Assembly (NCBI GenBank): GCA_964036295.1
Contig: OZ038464.1
Location: 8,232,001 to 8,296,000, forward strand
Origin: Plumapathes pennacea
Taxonomy: Eukaryota; Cnidaria; Anthozoa; Antipatharia; Myriopathidae
Length of the DNA stretch: 64,000 nucleotides
Direction: 5' to 3'
The notes below the pieces were generated by a model. The model saw nothing but the letters and a program-made list of their open reading frames with translations. It was not told the origin of the DNA and made no database searches. Numbering within the stretch: the first letter of the stretch is position 1; the number at the start of each line of letters is the position of its first letter. Below, in pieces: positions 1-10,446 of the stretch. The position numbers were made by a program, and so were the translations under genes.

Positions 1-1940
1 AATTCCTATACATTTGATATCGTTTTCTAATTTCAAAGATATTCCATACAACTTTGCCCTTAAACCAACAAACTGAAAAATCTCAACACCATTTGTTTCG
101 TCTTTGAACATTCCAAGTACTTGTTTATTCAAACCAGATAAAATACCAGTTGGATGATCTTTTGAAATCTGACTAGTTGTCGAAATGTGTTTTCACATCA
201 GGAGTAATATCTTTATAAAACTCCTCTGTTTCAATTTCATAAGTCAAAGAATCTGTGTCGGTGAATAGAAGCCTTGCTTTGTCACCGTATTTTGTCTTTA
301 TATAACCGTAGTGAAAATCATACATAATCAATTTACTAAGATCTAGAATGGCCATCCCAATTTAAATTGTAAGGTAAGGTAAGTCTTAGTTTTACCCATG
401 TGAACGGCAATTTTCACTAAAAACGGTTCTCCCTCGATTATTAGACTTTTTGACCAACTTAGAAAATTGAGATTCATGAGTCGTAAGTCTAATATCCACT
501 CGATTTCGAATATTTTCCATCGTTCTTCCAAAAAGAGAATTGTTCATGAGTTTGTAAAAGTTTTTCTCGGACTTCGTCTTCCCATTCATTCTCATGTTTA
601 TATTAAATGAAATGTAATCCTTCATAACATCTTTTTCATCAAAGGTGATCATTCTCTGTACCTTTTTAATCTTCCAACCCATCTTCTGGTAATATTTCAA
701 TAACTCATGATGAAGCACATATTTCTCTTTGTCATAAAAAGTAGAAACTAACTTTTCAACTTTGTTTATTTTTGTTCTCTCTGGTGCTAATGGATAATCA
801 TTATGAAAATTGTGTAACTCTTTTGGATATTCCAAATCAAATTGATGGAGGAATTTTGTTCAAAAATCTACTCTTTCAAATATCATTGTTCATCTCATCT
901 ACAATATCTTGTGATACCCACTCAAAGTTTGAATACGGCATCTTTTTTGACATAGCTAATCCATAAAGATGTTTTGCATCCAAATATTTAATAAACGTAC
1001 TTTTTAAATTTTTGTTATAATTCTTGATGTATTTGTTATTCGCCTTCGAATATCTCCCAGTAATCATTGATACTCCGCCTCTTATTCCTCTCTCAAACAT
1101 CATAAACATATCATAATCTGTTAGTAATTCTGGTTCAGCTCCACTCTTCTTAAAAAATGCATCCCAAGTCAAACCAGGCGATGTGTAATAGTGAGTAGGA
1201 TCACGTCCATAATATTTCATACAAACACTTCTGAATTTTTCAAAAACATCTGCAAGAAGTAAAACATCGGTTCGTAAATAGAGATCATGATATTCTTTGA
1301 AATTTTTCATATTGAAAATTTTCCAAATTTTTTGTGGATGAAAATCCACATGGAATATGTTCTTGAATGTTTGTAGTAAAAGATTTCTTATCTGATTTTG
1401 ACTTTGATTTTGATTTTGGTGTATCATCTTCATTTTCTTGTTTTTTCATTCCAAGTTTTAACAATCTTTGCTTTGTTTCTTCACTTATCTTAGACTCATC
1501 GTCTACAATCACTTTGTTGAAAGACTCAAAATTTGCGTAGATCACAAAAGGAAGTTTAAACTCCTGATAATAATTCTTAAACTTACAAACTTTTTCATGA
1601 GTTGGCATTATAGCTATTGAGCCTTCGTTTGAAAAACATATATTCTTATGTTAATCGAAATATTCGTCAAAAAAATGGTTAAAACAACTCCTACAAACAT
1701 TCACCTTATTTGGATCTTTTGTATATTGACCCTTCAATAATCTCGACAATGAATTTATAACACAATAATGTCCTTCGTAAATAATAAATCTATTACTTAA
1801 TAACCAAATTCTTCTTTCACTGGTCTCAATGGAAAAAATCCTCCTTTCTCTCGTTGACAATCATCATATCCAACTACACAAATCTTATGTCCTGGATTAT
1901 TTTTCTCAAGAATTGATGGTAACACGAGAATAGCACGACT
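1..1940 (-). pseudogene. PolB: Polinton-type protein-primed DNA polymerase B, decayed (unit 1, C-terminus cut by window)
   Basis: Same gene as in unit 2, where motifs are positioned. The upstream end is set at 1940, where the frame reading LPSILEKNNPG is closed by a TAA (1941-1943). That frame runs down to GYDDCQREKGG and then breaks at about 1798. The ExoI-like segment YANFES is at about 1523-1540 and the TDTDS motif at about 248-262. Private changes include TGG (Trp) at the usual Leu in KMGLKIKK. The left window edge removes the last ~75 codons. Confidence 0.85.
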
Positions 1941-1950
1941 TTAAAATAGC

Positions 1951-1960
1951 GTACGCGTAC
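1951..1960. other. 10-bp palindrome GTACGCGTAC, one per pol N-terminus
   Basis: Perfect palindrome immediately outside the polymerase N-terminal end, embedded in a run of alternating gtac/acgt steps that continues with gtacgttaactgacgt. Other copies are at 5839, 9726, 13613, 17357, 21275, 25156, 26745, 30628, 34512, 38401, 46169, 51676, 55558, 59445 and 63328; mutated copies are at 42288 and 47759. Function unknown. It may simply mark the junction where the truncated Polinton meets foreign sequence. Confidence 0.7.
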
Positions 1961-2169
1961 TGTACGTTAACTGACGTAATTTTTCAAAACTCACTGGTTC
2001 CTGAAAACCATAGTTTTTGGGAATGATAGTAAAAGTAATAATGTTTTTATCTTTATGTTATTGCTTAGAGTTTACATTTGTTGGGAACCAAATATTACCA
2101 GTCAGTATACAATGTCTGTCCAAAAATATGTCAACCAAAACACCATTAAATCTTAATTGTTTTAAACAG

Positions 2170-2439
2170 GTTTATACTCAAGGGGAAAGTCCCACATACT
2201 GAGATTGGCAGTGCCAATTCAGCTGTTGTTCAACTTTTGGGACACTGCTGCAGATAGTACTGCTGATGCTCATCTTGCTGAAAAACACCCACATGATGAT
2301 ACTGAAGCTGAATGCCCTGCTGAAGGACACTCGCTTGATGGTCATCAAGAAGAAGCATCTGAAGCCAAACCTGTGGATGTGGGCCCACAAGCTGTTGAAG
2401 TCGCATGTTCTCTTGTCAAATCATGCTTGGGACAGATAG
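2170..2439 (+). other. Exon-like open segment of a captured gene fragment (unit 1)
   Basis: A 270-bp stretch flanked by ttgttttaaacag before and GTAAGT after. Both are good splice signals and the frame is open across the whole exon. The predicted exon starts with two bases and ends with one base of split codons, so both boundaries are phase 1. The product begins LYSRGKSHILRLAVPIQ, continues with an acidic, His-rich stretch (AEKHPHDDTEAE), and ends EVACSLVKSCLGQI. It is visibly more GC-rich than the AT-rich genes around it. The RLAVPIQLLF and VACSLVKSC pattern faintly recalls C-terminal parts of uncharacterised invertebrate proteins of the DUF3987/D5-like kind, but that is a weak impression. 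No ATG fits a stand-alone start. Confidence 0.55.
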
Positions 2440-2553
2440 GTAAGTTTCAAAATTTCAAATATGACCAATAACAAAATAACAATATTACTGCCTCTCCTTT
2501 TCTCTGTGTACACTAAGCCACAAACCCTTGTTGAGCCGCATACATTATTTACT

Positions 2554-2583
2554 ACGGTCCTGTTGGTACCCTAACAGGACCGT
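2554..2583. repeat. 30-bp perfect inverted repeat with 11-bp arms (unit 1 instance)
   Basis: ACGGTCCTGTT and AACAGGACCGT flank the 8-bp spacer ggtaccct. A further CCTGTTGG follows at 2587, so the right arm could pair on either side. Other intact copies start at 6442, 10329, 17988, 21878, 27348, 31231, 35115, 39004, 42891, 52279, 56161, 60048 and 63960. Each lies 118 bp before the integrase ATG wherever that gene is in the window. The symmetry does not extend beyond the arms, so it is not a long terminal inverted repeat junction. Confidence 0.85.
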
Positions 2584-2671
2584 AACCCTGTTGGTTTTCT
2601 AGTTGGATTAAGTGATTCTGCAATTGACATATTTATTTTAAAACGTAGTACCAAATCTTTAAAATAAAAAG

Positions 2672-3627
2672 ATGGAAAAGATTTATTACTCGTCAAAAGG
2701 ATATTGGAAAGAACAATCAGCAATTAAAAGACTTTCTTCAGAAGCAAAAGTTAGTGTTGAAGAAGCTAAAAAGTGGCCAAATTTATTTTCCCCCACCAAA
2801 TAATGTTCCAAGACCACACTGGATTATTTCAGAACCAAACAAAATTCATCAAGCTGATCTCTTATTCCTTCCACACGATAAAGTTGGAAGAAAAACTCAT
2901 AAATATGCTTTGGTTGTTATCGATATTGCTTCAAGATATGTTGACGCAGAATCTCTCACAAGTAAGTCAAGTGATGAGTATCAAACGCTTTCAAAAAATT
3001 TTATTCAACAAAAATTAAAATGGGTGAAAACTTTGATTGTAGATCCAGGAAGAGAATTTATAGGATCTGTAACAACTTTAATGAACGAAAAGAAGGTTGA
3101 TATGAAACGATCAGAAGCCGGTAATCATAGAGCACAGGCTTTTGTTGAGAGAGCAAACAAAACATTGGGAGAAAAAATATTTAATCAACAATATGCTGAC
3201 GAAATGTTAACTAAAGGCAGATCAACAAAGTGGGTAAATAGATTACCAAATAATCGTGTAAACTATCAACAACCACGTCACTCGATTAACTGGTAAAAAA
3301 CCAATTAATGCTTATCGAGATAAAAATGCTGAACAAACATTCAAAAGTTATTCTCGACCTGTAGGATTTAATGAAAAGAGACTTGATGCTGGTGAAAAAG
3401 TGAGATATTTACTTTCTCCTGGTGAGGAAGAAGGAGGACGTGTGAGGAAAGCTACAGATCCTATATGGAGTACAAAAGTTTTTGAGTTATAGAAAACTGT
3501 ATTCTCCAAAGATCAACCAGTTTTGTACTATTTAGACGATGGACCAAAAAGAGGATTCGTCAGAGAAGAATTACAAATTATTTCAGAAGATACAGAATTA
3601 CTGCCAAAATTCGTATTGAAAGAATGA
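2672..3627 (+). pseudogene. INT: Polinton DDE (rve) integrase, frameshifted (unit 1)
   Basis: Retroviral-type integrase of Polintons, which inserts the element into host DNA. The start is ATG 2672 (MEKIYYSSKGYWK), matching the family N-terminus. This frame breaks after EEAKKW at about 2772. A second frame carries GQIYFPPPNN, the first catalytic Asp in HQADLLFLPHD, VVIDIASRYVDAE, the second Asp in IVDPGREFIGS and the Glu in AFVERANKTL, with about 34 residues between the last two. It closes at 3294-3296 after a shift near PNNRVN. A third frame continues LTGKKPINAY, SYSRPVGFNEKR, a TAG in FEL*KTVF, and YYLDDGPKRGFVREEL to the stop at 3625-3627. A further shift inside the core (SSDEYQTL) is argued from unit 12. 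Arg and Glu variants at NNRVN and YWKEQ are unit-specific. Confidence 0.9.
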
Positions 3628-3653
3628 TTTCATATCACTTTTGATAATAGATT

Positions 3654-5828
3654 CTAAGCAGCAGCACTCGTAATTTTATAATGACCGAGAGTTAAAGTGT
3701 CTGCCCCATTTGGTAATATGCACCTTTTATCGTCATCAGCAGAAAGTGCAATTTTATTAACTCTTTGAGAAAATAGATTATGACCATAAGAAAGTATTCT
3801 TCCCATCTCTCTCATTTGCTGTTTTTTTCGAAAATAGAACTTCTCTCATATGATCCATTCCAATCTTTTCTTGACTACTTCCTTATTAATTCCTATACAT
3901 TTGATATCGTCTTCTAATTCCAAAGATATTCCATACAACTTTGCCCTTAAACCAACAAACTCAAAAATCTCAACACCATTTGTTTCGTCTTTGAACATTC
4001 CAAGTACTTGTTTATTCAAACCAGATGAAATACCAGTTGGATGATCTTTTGAAATCTGACTAGTTGTCGAAATGTGTTTTCACATCAGGAGTAATATCTT
4101 TATAAAACTCCTCTGTTTCAATTTCATAAGTCAAAGAATCTGTGTCGGTGAATAGAAGCCTTGCTTTGTCACCGTATTTTGTCTTTATATAACCGTAGTG
4201 AAAATCATACATAATCAATTTACTAAGATCTAGAATGGCCATCCCAATTTAAATTGTAAGGTAAGGTAAGTCTTAGTTTTACCCATGTGAACCGCAATTT
4301 TCACTAAAAACGGTTCTCCCTCGATTATTAGACTTTTTGACCAACTTAGAAAATTGAGATTCATGAGTCGTAAGTCTAATATCCACTCGATTTCGAATAT
4401 TTTCCATCGTTCTTCCAAAAAGAGAATTGTTCATGAGTTTGTAAAAGTTTTTCTCGGACTTCGTCTTCCCATTCATTCTCATGTTTATATTAAATGAAAT
4501 GTAATCCTTCATAACATCTTTTTCATCAAAGGTGATCATTCTCTGTACCTTTTTAATCTTCAAACCCATCTTCTGGTAATATTTCAATAACTCATGATGA
4601 AGCACATATTTCTCTTTGTCATAAAAAGTAGAAACTAACTTTTCAACTTTGTTTATTTTTGTTCTCTCTGGTGCTAATGGATAATCATCATGAAAATTGT
4701 GTAACTCTTTTGGATATTCCAAATCAAATTGATGGAGGAATTTTGTTCAAAAATCTACTCTTTCAAATATCATTGTTCATCTCATCTACAATATCTTGTG
4801 ATACCCACTCAAAGTTTGAATACGGCATCTTTTTTGACATAGCTAATCCATAAAGATGTTTTGCATCCAAATATTTAATAAACGTACTTTTTAAATTTTT
4901 GTTATAATTCTTGATGTATTTGTTATTCGCCTTCGAATATCTCCCAGTAATCATTGATACTCCGCCTCTTATTCCTCTCTCAAACATCATAAACATATCA
5001 TAATCTGTTAGTAATTCTGGTTCAGCTCCACTCTTTTTAAAAAATGCATCCCAAGTCAAAACCAGGCGATGTGTAATAGTGAGTAGGATCACGTCCATAA
5101 TATTTCATACAAACACTTCTGAATTTTTCAAAAACATTTGCAAGAAGTAAAACATCGGTTCGTAAATACAGATCATGATATTCTTTGAAATTTTTCATAT
5201 TGAAATTTTTCCAAATTTTTTGTGGATGAAAATCCACATGGAATATGTTCTTGAATGTTTGTAGTAAAAGATTTCTTATCTGATTTTGACTTTGATTTTG
5301 ATTTTGGTGTATCATCTTCATTTTCTTGTTTTTTCATTCCAAGTTTTAACAATCTTTGCTTTGTTTCTTCACTTATCTTAGACTCATCGTCTACAATCAC
5401 TTTGTTGAAAGACTCAAAATTTGCGTAGATCACAAAAGGAAGTTTAAACTCCTGATAATAATTCTTAAACTTACAAACTTTTTCATGAGTTGGCATTATA
5501 GCTATTGAGCCTTCGTTTGAAAAACATATATTCTTATGTTAATCGAAATATTCGTCAAACAAATGGTTAAAACAACTCCTACAAACATTCACCTTATTTG
5601 GATGTTTTGTATATTGACCCTTCAATAATCTCGACAATGAATTTATAACACAATAATGTCCTTCGTAAATAATAAATCTATTACTTAATAACCAAATTCT
5701 TCTTTCACTGGTCTCAATGGAAAAAATCCTCCTTTCTCTCGTTGACAATCATCATATCCAACTACACAAATCTTATGTCCTGGATTATTTTTCTCAAGAA
5801 TTGATGGTAACACGAGAATAGCACGACT
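3654..5828 (-). pseudogene. PolB: Polinton-type protein-primed DNA polymerase B, decayed (unit 2, reference copy)
   Basis: Family B polymerase of the protein-primed type encoded by Polintons, which replicates the element. Seen from N to C: ENNPGHK...GYDD segment; CRSCFNHF zinc-like motif; an in-frame TAA (FD*HKN); the exonuclease I region, where YANFES has Asn (codon 5419-5421) in place of the usual catalytic Asp; a Lys/Ser-rich linker; an 821-bp deletion that shifts the frame; YLRTDVLLLADVFE (exonuclease III region); motif A YLDAKHLYG (Asp codon 4866-4868); a frameshift; DLEYPKELH; motif B FYKLMNNSLFGRT (about 4405-4450); further frameshifts near VHMGKTK; motif C TDTDS (4135-4149); and a C-terminus ending in DTLTLGHYKI. 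At least five frameshifts make a single product impossible. Unit 2 also has a private 1-bp insertion at about 5058. Family assignment is firm; the inactive state is inferred from the lesions. Confidence 0.9.
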
Positions 5829-6057
5829 TTAAAATAGCGTACGCGTACTGTACGTTAACTGACGTAATTTTTCAAAACTCACTGGTTCCTGAAAACCATA
5901 GTTTTTGGGAATGATAGTAAAAGTAATAATGTTTTTATCTTTATGTTATTGCTTAGAGTTTACATTTGTTGGGAACCAAATATTACCAGTCAGTATACAA
6001 TGTCTGTCCAAAAATATGTCAACCAAAACACCATTAAATCTTAATTGTTTTAAACAG

Positions 6058-6327
6058 GTTTATACTCAAGGAGAAAGTCCCACATACTGAGATTGGCAGT
6101 GCCAATTCAGCTGTTGTTCAACTTTTGGGACACTGCTGCAGATAGTACTGCTGATGCTCATCTTGCTGAAAAACACCCACATGATGATACTGAAGCTGAA
6201 TGGCCTGCTGAAGGACACTCGCTTGATGGTCATCAAGAAGAAGCATCTGAAGCCAAACCTGTGGATGTGGGCCCACAAGCTGTTGAAGTCGCATGTTCTC
6301 TTGTCAAATCATGCTTGGGACAGATAG
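6058..6327 (+). other. Exon-like open segment (unit 2)
   Basis: Open throughout with acceptor AAACAG and donor GTAAGT intact. It carries Trp (TGG) at the site that is Cys (TGC) in unit 1. Confidence 0.55.
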
Positions 6328-6559
6328 GTAAGTTTCAAAATTTCAAATATGACCAATAACAAAATAACAATATTACTGCCTCTCCTTTTCTCTGTGTACA
6401 CTAAGCCACAAACCCTTGTTGAGCCGCATACATTATTTACTACGGTCCTGTTGGTACCCTAACAGGACCGTAACCCTGTTGGTTTTCTAGTTGGATTAAG
6501 TGATTCTGCAATTGACATATTTATTTTAAAACGTAGTACCAAATCTTTAAAATAAAAAG

Positions 6560-7515
6560 ATGGAAAAGATTTATTACTCGTCAAAAGGATATTGGAAAGA
6601 ACAATCAGCAATTAAAAGACTTTCTTCAGAAGCAAAAGTTAGTGTTGAAGAAGCTAAAAAGTGGCCAAATTTATTTTCCCCCACCAAATAATGTTCCAAG
6701 ACCACACTGGATTATTTCAGAACCAAACAAAATTCATCAAGCTGATCTCTTATTCCTTCCACACGATAAAGTTGGAAGAAAAACTCATAAATATGCTTTG
6801 GTTGTTATCGATATTGCTTCAAGATATGTTGACGCAGAATCTCTCACAAGTAAGTCAAGTGATGAGTATCAAACGCTTTCAAAAAAATTTATTCAACAAA
6901 AATTAAAATGGGTGAAAACTTTGATTGTAGATCCAGGAAGAGAATTTATAGGATCTGTAACAACTTTAATGAACGAAAAGAAGGTTGATATGAAACGATC
7001 AGAAGCCGGTAATCATAGAGCACAGGCTTTTGTTGAGAGAGCAAACAAAACATTGGGAGAAAAAATATTTAATCAACAATATGCTGACGAAATGTTAACT
7101 AAAGGCAGATCAACAAAGTGGGTAAATAGATTACCAAATAATCGTGTAAACTATCAACAACCACGTCACTCGATTAACTGGTAAAAAACCAATTAATGCT
7201 TATCGAGATAAAAATGCTGAACAAACATTCAAAAGTTATTCTCGACCTGTAGGATTTAATGAAAAGAGACTTGATGCTGGTGAAAAAGTGAGATATTTAC
7301 TTTCTCCTGGTGAGGAAGAAGGAGGACGTGTGAGGAGAGCTACAGATCCTATATGGAGTACAAAAGTTTTTGAGTTATAGAAAACTGTATTCTCCAAAGA
7401 TCAACCAGTTTTGTACTATTTAGACGATGGACCAAAAAGAGGATTCGTCAGAGAAGAATTACAAATTATTTCAGAAGATACAGAATTACTGCCAAAATTC
7501 GTATTGAAAGAATGA
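6560..7515 (+). pseudogene. INT: Polinton integrase, frameshifted (unit 2)
   Basis: Same frame breaks as unit 1 and the same YWKEQ and NNRVN variants. The three acidic catalytic residues are present in the core frame 6642-7184. The third frame again has TAG in FEL*KTVF. It ends 26 bp before the pol stop of unit 3. Confidence 0.9.
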
Positions 7516-7541
7516 TTTCATATCACTTTTGATAATAGATT

Positions 7542-9715
7542 CTAAGCAGCAGCACTCGTAATTTTATAATGACCGAGAGTTAAAGTGTCTGCCCCATTTG
7601 GTAATATGCACCTTTTATCGTCATCAGCAGAAAGTGCAATTTTATTAACTCTTTGAGAAAATAGATTATGACCATAAGAAAGTATTCTTCCCATCTCTCT
7701 CATTTGCTGTTTTTTTCGAAAATAGAACTTCTCTCATATGATCCATTCCAATCTTTTCTTGACTACTTCCTTATTAATTCCTATACATTTGATATCGTCT
7801 TCTAATTCCAAAGATATTCCATACAACTTTGCCCTTAAACCAACAAACTCAAAAATCTGAACACCATTTGTTTCGTCTTTGAACATTCCAAGTACTTGTT
7901 TATTCAAACCAGATAAAATACCAGTTGGATGATCTTTTGAAATCTGACTAGTTGTCGAAATGTGTTTTCACATCAGGAGTAATATCTTTATAAAACTCCT
8001 CTGTTTCAATTTCATAAGTCAAAGAATCTGTGTCGGTGAATAGAAGCCTTGCTTTGTCACCGTATTTTGTCTTTATATAACCGTAGTGAAAATCATACAT
8101 AATCAATTTACTAAAATCTAGAATGGCCATCCCAATTTAAATTGTAAGGTAAAGTAAGTCTTAGTTTTACCGATGTGAACGGCAATTTTCACTAAAAACG
8201 GTTCTCCCTCGATTATTAGACTTTTTGACCAAATTAGAAAATTGAGATTCATGAGTCGTAAGTCTAATATCCACTCGATTTCGAATATTTTCCATCGTCC
8301 TTCCAAAAAGAGAATTGTTCATGAGTTTGTAAAAGTTTTTCTCGAACTTCGTCCTCCCATTCATTCTCATGTTTATATTAAATGAAATGTAATCCTTCAT
8401 AACATCTTTTTCATCAAAGGTGATCATTCTCTGTACCTTTTTAATCTTCAAACCCATCTTCTGGTAATATTTCAATAACTCATGATGAAGCACATATTTC
8501 TTTTTTTCATAAAAAGTAGAAACTATTTTTTCAACTTTGTTTATTTTTGTTTTCTCTGGTGCTAATGGATAATCATTATGAAAATTGTGTAACTCTTTTG
8601 GATATTCCAAATCAAATTGATGGAGGAATTTTGTTCAAAAATCTACTCTTTCAAATATCATTGTTCATCTCATCTACAATATCTTGTGATACCCACTCAA
8701 AGTTTGAATACGGCATCTTTTTTGACATAGCTAATCCATAAAGATGTTTTGCATCCAAATATTTAATAAACGTACTTTTTAAATTTTTGTTATAATTCTT
8801 GATGTATTTGTTATTCGCCTTCGAATATCTCCCAGTAATCATTGATACTCCGCCTCTTATTCCTCTCTCAAACATCATAAACATATCATAATCTGTTAGT
8901 AATTCTGGTTCAGCTCCACTCTTCTTAAAAAATGCATCCCAAGTCAAACCAGGCGATGTGTAATAGTGAGTAGGATCACGTCCATAATATTTCATACAAA
9001 CACTTCTGAATTTTTCAAAAACATCTGCAAGAAGTAAAACATCGGTTCGTAAATAAAGATCATGATATTCTTTGAAATTTTTCATATTGAAAATTTTCCA
9101 AATTTTTTGTGGATGAAAATCCACATGGAATATGTTCTTGAATGTTTGTAGTAAAAGATTTCTTATCTGATTTTGACTTTGATTTTGATTTTGGTGTATC
9201 ATCTTCATTTTCTTGTTTTTTCATTCCAAGTTTTAACAATCTTTGCTTTGTTTCTTCACTTATCTTAGACTCATCGTCTACAATCACTTTGTTGAAAGAC
9301 TCAAAATTTGCGTAGATCACAAAAGGAAGTTTAAACTCCTGATAATAATTCTTAAACTTACAAACTTTTTCATGAGTTGGCATTATAGCTATTGAGCCTT
9401 CGTTTGAAAAACATATATTCTTATGTTAATCGAAATATTCGTCAAACAAATGGTTAAAACAACTCCTACAAACATTCACCTTATTTGGATGTTTTGTATA
9501 TTGACCCTTCAATAATCTCGACAATGAATTTATAACACAATAATGTCCTTCGTAAATAATAAATCTATTACTTAATAACCAAATTCTTCTTTCACTGGTC
9601 TCAATGGAAAAAATCCTCCTTTCTCTCGTTGACAATCATCATATCCAACTACACAAATCTTATGTCCTGGATTATTTTTCTCAAGAATTGATGGTAACAC
9701 GAGAATAGCACGACT
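7542..9715 (-). pseudogene. PolB: Polinton DNA polymerase B, decayed (unit 3)
   Basis: Same lesions as unit 2 without its 1-bp insertion, so the palm frame from the exonuclease III region to motif A is open for 185 codons (8651-9208). The segment before motif B has the unit 3/4 substitutions, including Glu-Lys-Lys for the usual Asp-Lys-Glu. Confidence 0.88.
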
Positions 9716-9944
9716 TTAAAATAGCGTACGCGTACTGTACGTTAACTGACGTAATTTTTCAAAACTCACTGGTTCCTGAAAACCATAGTTTTTGGGAATG
9801 ATAGTAAAAGTAATAATGTTTTTATCTTTATGTTATTGCTTAGAGTTTACATTTGTTGGGAACCAAATATTACCAGTCAGTATACAATGTCTGTCCAAAA
9901 ATATGTCAACCAAAACACCATTAAATCTTAATTGTTTTAAACAG

Positions 9945-10214
9945 GTTTATACTCAAGGGGAAAGTCCCACATACTGAGATTGGCAGTGCCAATTCAGCTG
10001 TTGTTCAACTTTTGGGACACTGCTGCAGATAGTACTGCTGATGCTCATCTTGCTGAAAAACACCCACATGATGATACTGAAGCTGAATGGCCTGCTGAAG
10101 GACACTCGCTTGATGGTCATCAAGAAGAAGCATCTGAAGCCAAACCTGTGGATGTGGGCCCACAAGCTGTTGAAGTCGCATGTTCTCTTGTCAAATCATG
10201 CTTGGGACAGATAG
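9945..10214 (+). other. Exon-like open segment (unit 3)
   Basis: Open throughout, Trp variant, both splice signals intact. Confidence 0.55.
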
Positions 10215-10446
10215 GTAAGTTTCAAAATTTCAAATATGACCAATAACAAAATAACGATATTACTGCCTCTCCTTTTCTCTGTGTACACTAAGCCACAAAC
10301 CCTTGTTGAGCCGCATACATTATTTACTACGGTCCTGTTGGTACCCTAACAGGACCGTAACCCTGTTGGTTTTCTAGTTGGATTAAGTGATTCTGCAATT
10401 GACATATTTATTTTAAAACGTAGTACCAAATCTTTAAAATAAAAAG

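Larger units (their letters stand above)
1941..2671. other. Non-Polinton inter-gene segment of the unit (unit 1 instance)
   Basis: The segment lies between the divergent 5' ends of pol and integrase. In order it holds the GTACGCGTAC palindrome (1951-1960) followed by gttaactgacgt, an AT-rich intron-like stretch, the exon-like frame 2170-2439, an intron-like stretch starting GTAAGT (2440), the inverted repeat 2554-2583, and an AT-rich leader before the integrase ATG at 2672. No Polinton protein is recognisable in it. Standard copies have the same content, with unit-specific exceptions noted separately. Confidence 0.8.
1..3653. repeat. Array unit 1 (left-truncated)
   Basis: The window opens inside the polymerase C-terminal region, so roughly 235 bp of the unit are missing on the left. 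The rest is a standard unit: pol pseudogene, palindrome, exon-like segment, inverted repeat, integrase pseudogene. Confidence 0.9.
3654..7541. repeat. Array unit 2 (3,888 bp, reference unit)
   Basis: Complete unit of modal length, used here as the reference for describing the genes. It shares with unit 1 an Arg codon near the end of the integrase core frame, where the other readable units have Cys. Confidence 0.93.

Noticed and set aside
772-966. Conserved 64-codon plus-strand ORF (SLVLMDNHYENCV...) repeated in every unit
   Set aside because: It lies antisense to the pol segment with motif A and DLEYPKELH, starts at a non-ATG codon, and its conservation follows from repeat identity.
2023-2202. 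Small ATG ORF with a hydrophobic start (MIVKVIMFL...) before the exon
   Set aside because: AT-rich and intron-like, crosses the splice acceptor into another frame, and is lost in units 5, 15 and 16. A secreted peptide is possible but unsupported.
2178-2390. Minus-strand 70-codon ORF opposite the exon-like segment
   Set aside because: Overlaps the exon-like frame, has no splice support on that strand and no recognisable features; a shadow.
2554-2583. Inverted repeat as fused terminal inverted repeats of circularised elements
   Set aside because: Symmetry stops after 11 bp on each side. Polinton termini are usually hundreds of bp and would extend outward as inverted sequence.
2754-3296. LTR retrotransposon integrase
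   Set aside because: No reverse transcriptase, gag or LTRs; the QADLLFLPHD start and the PVLYYLDDGPKRGFVREEL end are typical of Polinton integrases.
3850-4044. Plus-strand 64-codon ORF (IHSNLFLTTSLL...) present in many units
   Set aside because: Antisense shadow of the polymerase C-terminus (LNKQVLGMFKDETNG frame).
3654-5828. Programmed frameshifting or introns as the reason for the broken pol frame
   Set aside because: Breaks include a large deletion and an in-frame TAA without splice signals around them. Some units show undamaged versions of the same sites.
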